Notes under the pieces: generated by a model
Database searches by the model: none
Seen by the model: the letters and a program-made list of their open reading frames with translations, nothing else
Told to the model about the DNA's origin: nothing
Assembly (NCBI GenBank): GCA_023374025.1
Contig: SIJG01000001.1
Span: forward strand, 2,851,787-2,915,786
Direction of reading: 5' to 3'
Length of the DNA: 64,000 nucleotides
DNA from: Heterodera schachtii
Lineage: Eukaryota; Nematoda; Chromadorea; Rhabditida; Heteroderidae
Shown: positions 63,601 to 64,000 of the stretch, piece by piece
Layout: the number at the start of each line of letters is the position of its first letter
Numbering within the stretch: the stretch's first letter is position 1
Position numbers and translations under genes: made by a program

Positions 63601-64000
63601 CCCTATCCAGGAACATTTGCATGTTTGCGCATGCCCACTGTTTGGCGGCCAAAGATGGCCAATTGTTGCGAATTGTGCCAATCGAACGATGCGAACATTC
63701 GCTGCCGAAAGTGCCAGGGGAAACATTTTCCCGCCGGGGAGACAGTCAAACGACGGACAAAACGGAGGACAAAATGGGGGGCAATAATGGCGAATGCGAA
63801 AGGAAATTGGCATTGTGCAAGCGGAACACGACAGAGCAGCAATTGCATACGGTGGATGATGGCGCACCGTATTGCGGCACCGATTTCATCACTTACCGTA
63901 CCTCTTGCGACTTTCAGGCATTTTCCATTACCGTAATCCTTTTTATTTGCCTTACGCTTCTTTTGTGTTCAGCTGGCACAGTGCAAAAGCGACAACAAAT
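60645..64000 (+). CDS. Secreted multi-Kazal (agrin/follistatin-like) protein, 3' end outside the window
   Basis: Exons 60645-60708, 60855-60992, 61049-61132, 61218-61536, 61597-61700, 61776-62362, 62418-62492, 62550-62586, 62635-62723, 62870-62986, 63105-63328, 63611-63917, 63973->64000; all in phase. Residues 1-21 are a signal peptide. Six to seven Kazal-like modules follow, with the CxxD/xxxTYxNxCxF core: RPVCGTDQQTYDNICFLHC; VCDQFGVRYDNDC; VCDSQGQTHQNRC; LCDNANSTHQSLC; VCDSNGLSHPNLC; ICDSNGRTHKNIC; YCGTDFITYRTSC. They vary strongly at the reactive-site loop, so not all need inhibit proteases; extracellular matrix or agrin-like roles are equally possible. Between modules 3 and 4 is a 133-aa SSDQRQQ repeat. 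Two introns seem to use GC donors (60993 and 63918). Confidence 0.88.
61898..62296 (+). repeat. 21-bp coding minisatellite, 19 units (SSDQRQQ)n
   Basis: Nineteen head-to-tail copies of CAACAATCYTCTGATCAGAG-A, each 7 codons, inside exon 6 of the Kazal gene. Units differ almost only at one synonymous position (TCT or TCC). Copies 2-9 alternate T/C, i.e. a 42-bp higher-order unit; later copies are runs of C. The first unit has CCA for the first Ser and the array ends with SFDD. The linker is highly polar and probably disordered. Confidence 0.95.

Overview
The window is eukaryotic and almost certainly from a nematode. Coding genes are split by many very short introns (mostly 45-60 bp, AT-rich, TTTCAG/TTTTAG acceptors). 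The gene set is animal and nematode in character: a sem-5/GRB2 adaptor, a Pelle/IRAK kinase (pik-1), a BNIP3 (dct-1) protein, a doublecortin-like kinase (zyg-8), a DUF229 protein, an MSP-domain protein and a multi-Kazal secreted protein. Dense introns and an AT-rich, repeat-choked spacer fit a tylenchid (cyst-type) nematode; that placement is inference. Most gene models below were built exon by exon on splice-site phase, and their coding lengths divide by three.

Layout. 1-8.1 kb, minus strand: a small C2H2 zinc-finger ORF, a 14-exon DUF229 gene and an 11-exon pik-1 gene. 9.7-15.1 kb: a secreted trypsin-fold peptidase gene interrupted by a 3.3-kb LINE flanked by an extraordinary ~500-bp target duplication that carries a whole exon. 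15.1-29.4 kb: a repeat island with one nucleoredoxin-like gene fragment. 29.8-34 kb: sem-5 (+) and dct-1 (-). 34-42 kb: mostly repeats and gene-poor spacer. 42.2-44.0 kb: an F-box-like gene. 45.8-48.1 kb: an unrecognised low-complexity protein. 48.5-50.8 kb: aminoacylase (-). 51.5-54.3 kb: a clathrin-propeller/MSP chimera. 55.5-59.3 kb: zyg-8. 60.6-64.0 kb: a multi-Kazal gene running off the right edge.

The most unusual content is a population of at least 15 short non-autonomous inverted-repeat DNA elements, 14 with clear 8-bp (occasionally 9-bp) target-site duplications or one mismatch in them. Each carries, near its ends, a tandem array of a short unit specific to that element. Some have classic hAT ends (CAGGG/TAGGG); others begin GG or CG. 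They nest inside one another (three deep at 22.4-24.8 kb), several lie just upstream of start codons, and elements with different arrays share one hairpin core. No transposase is present in the window. The natural reading is a set of hAT-like passengers whose subterminal arrays are binding sites for different transposases.
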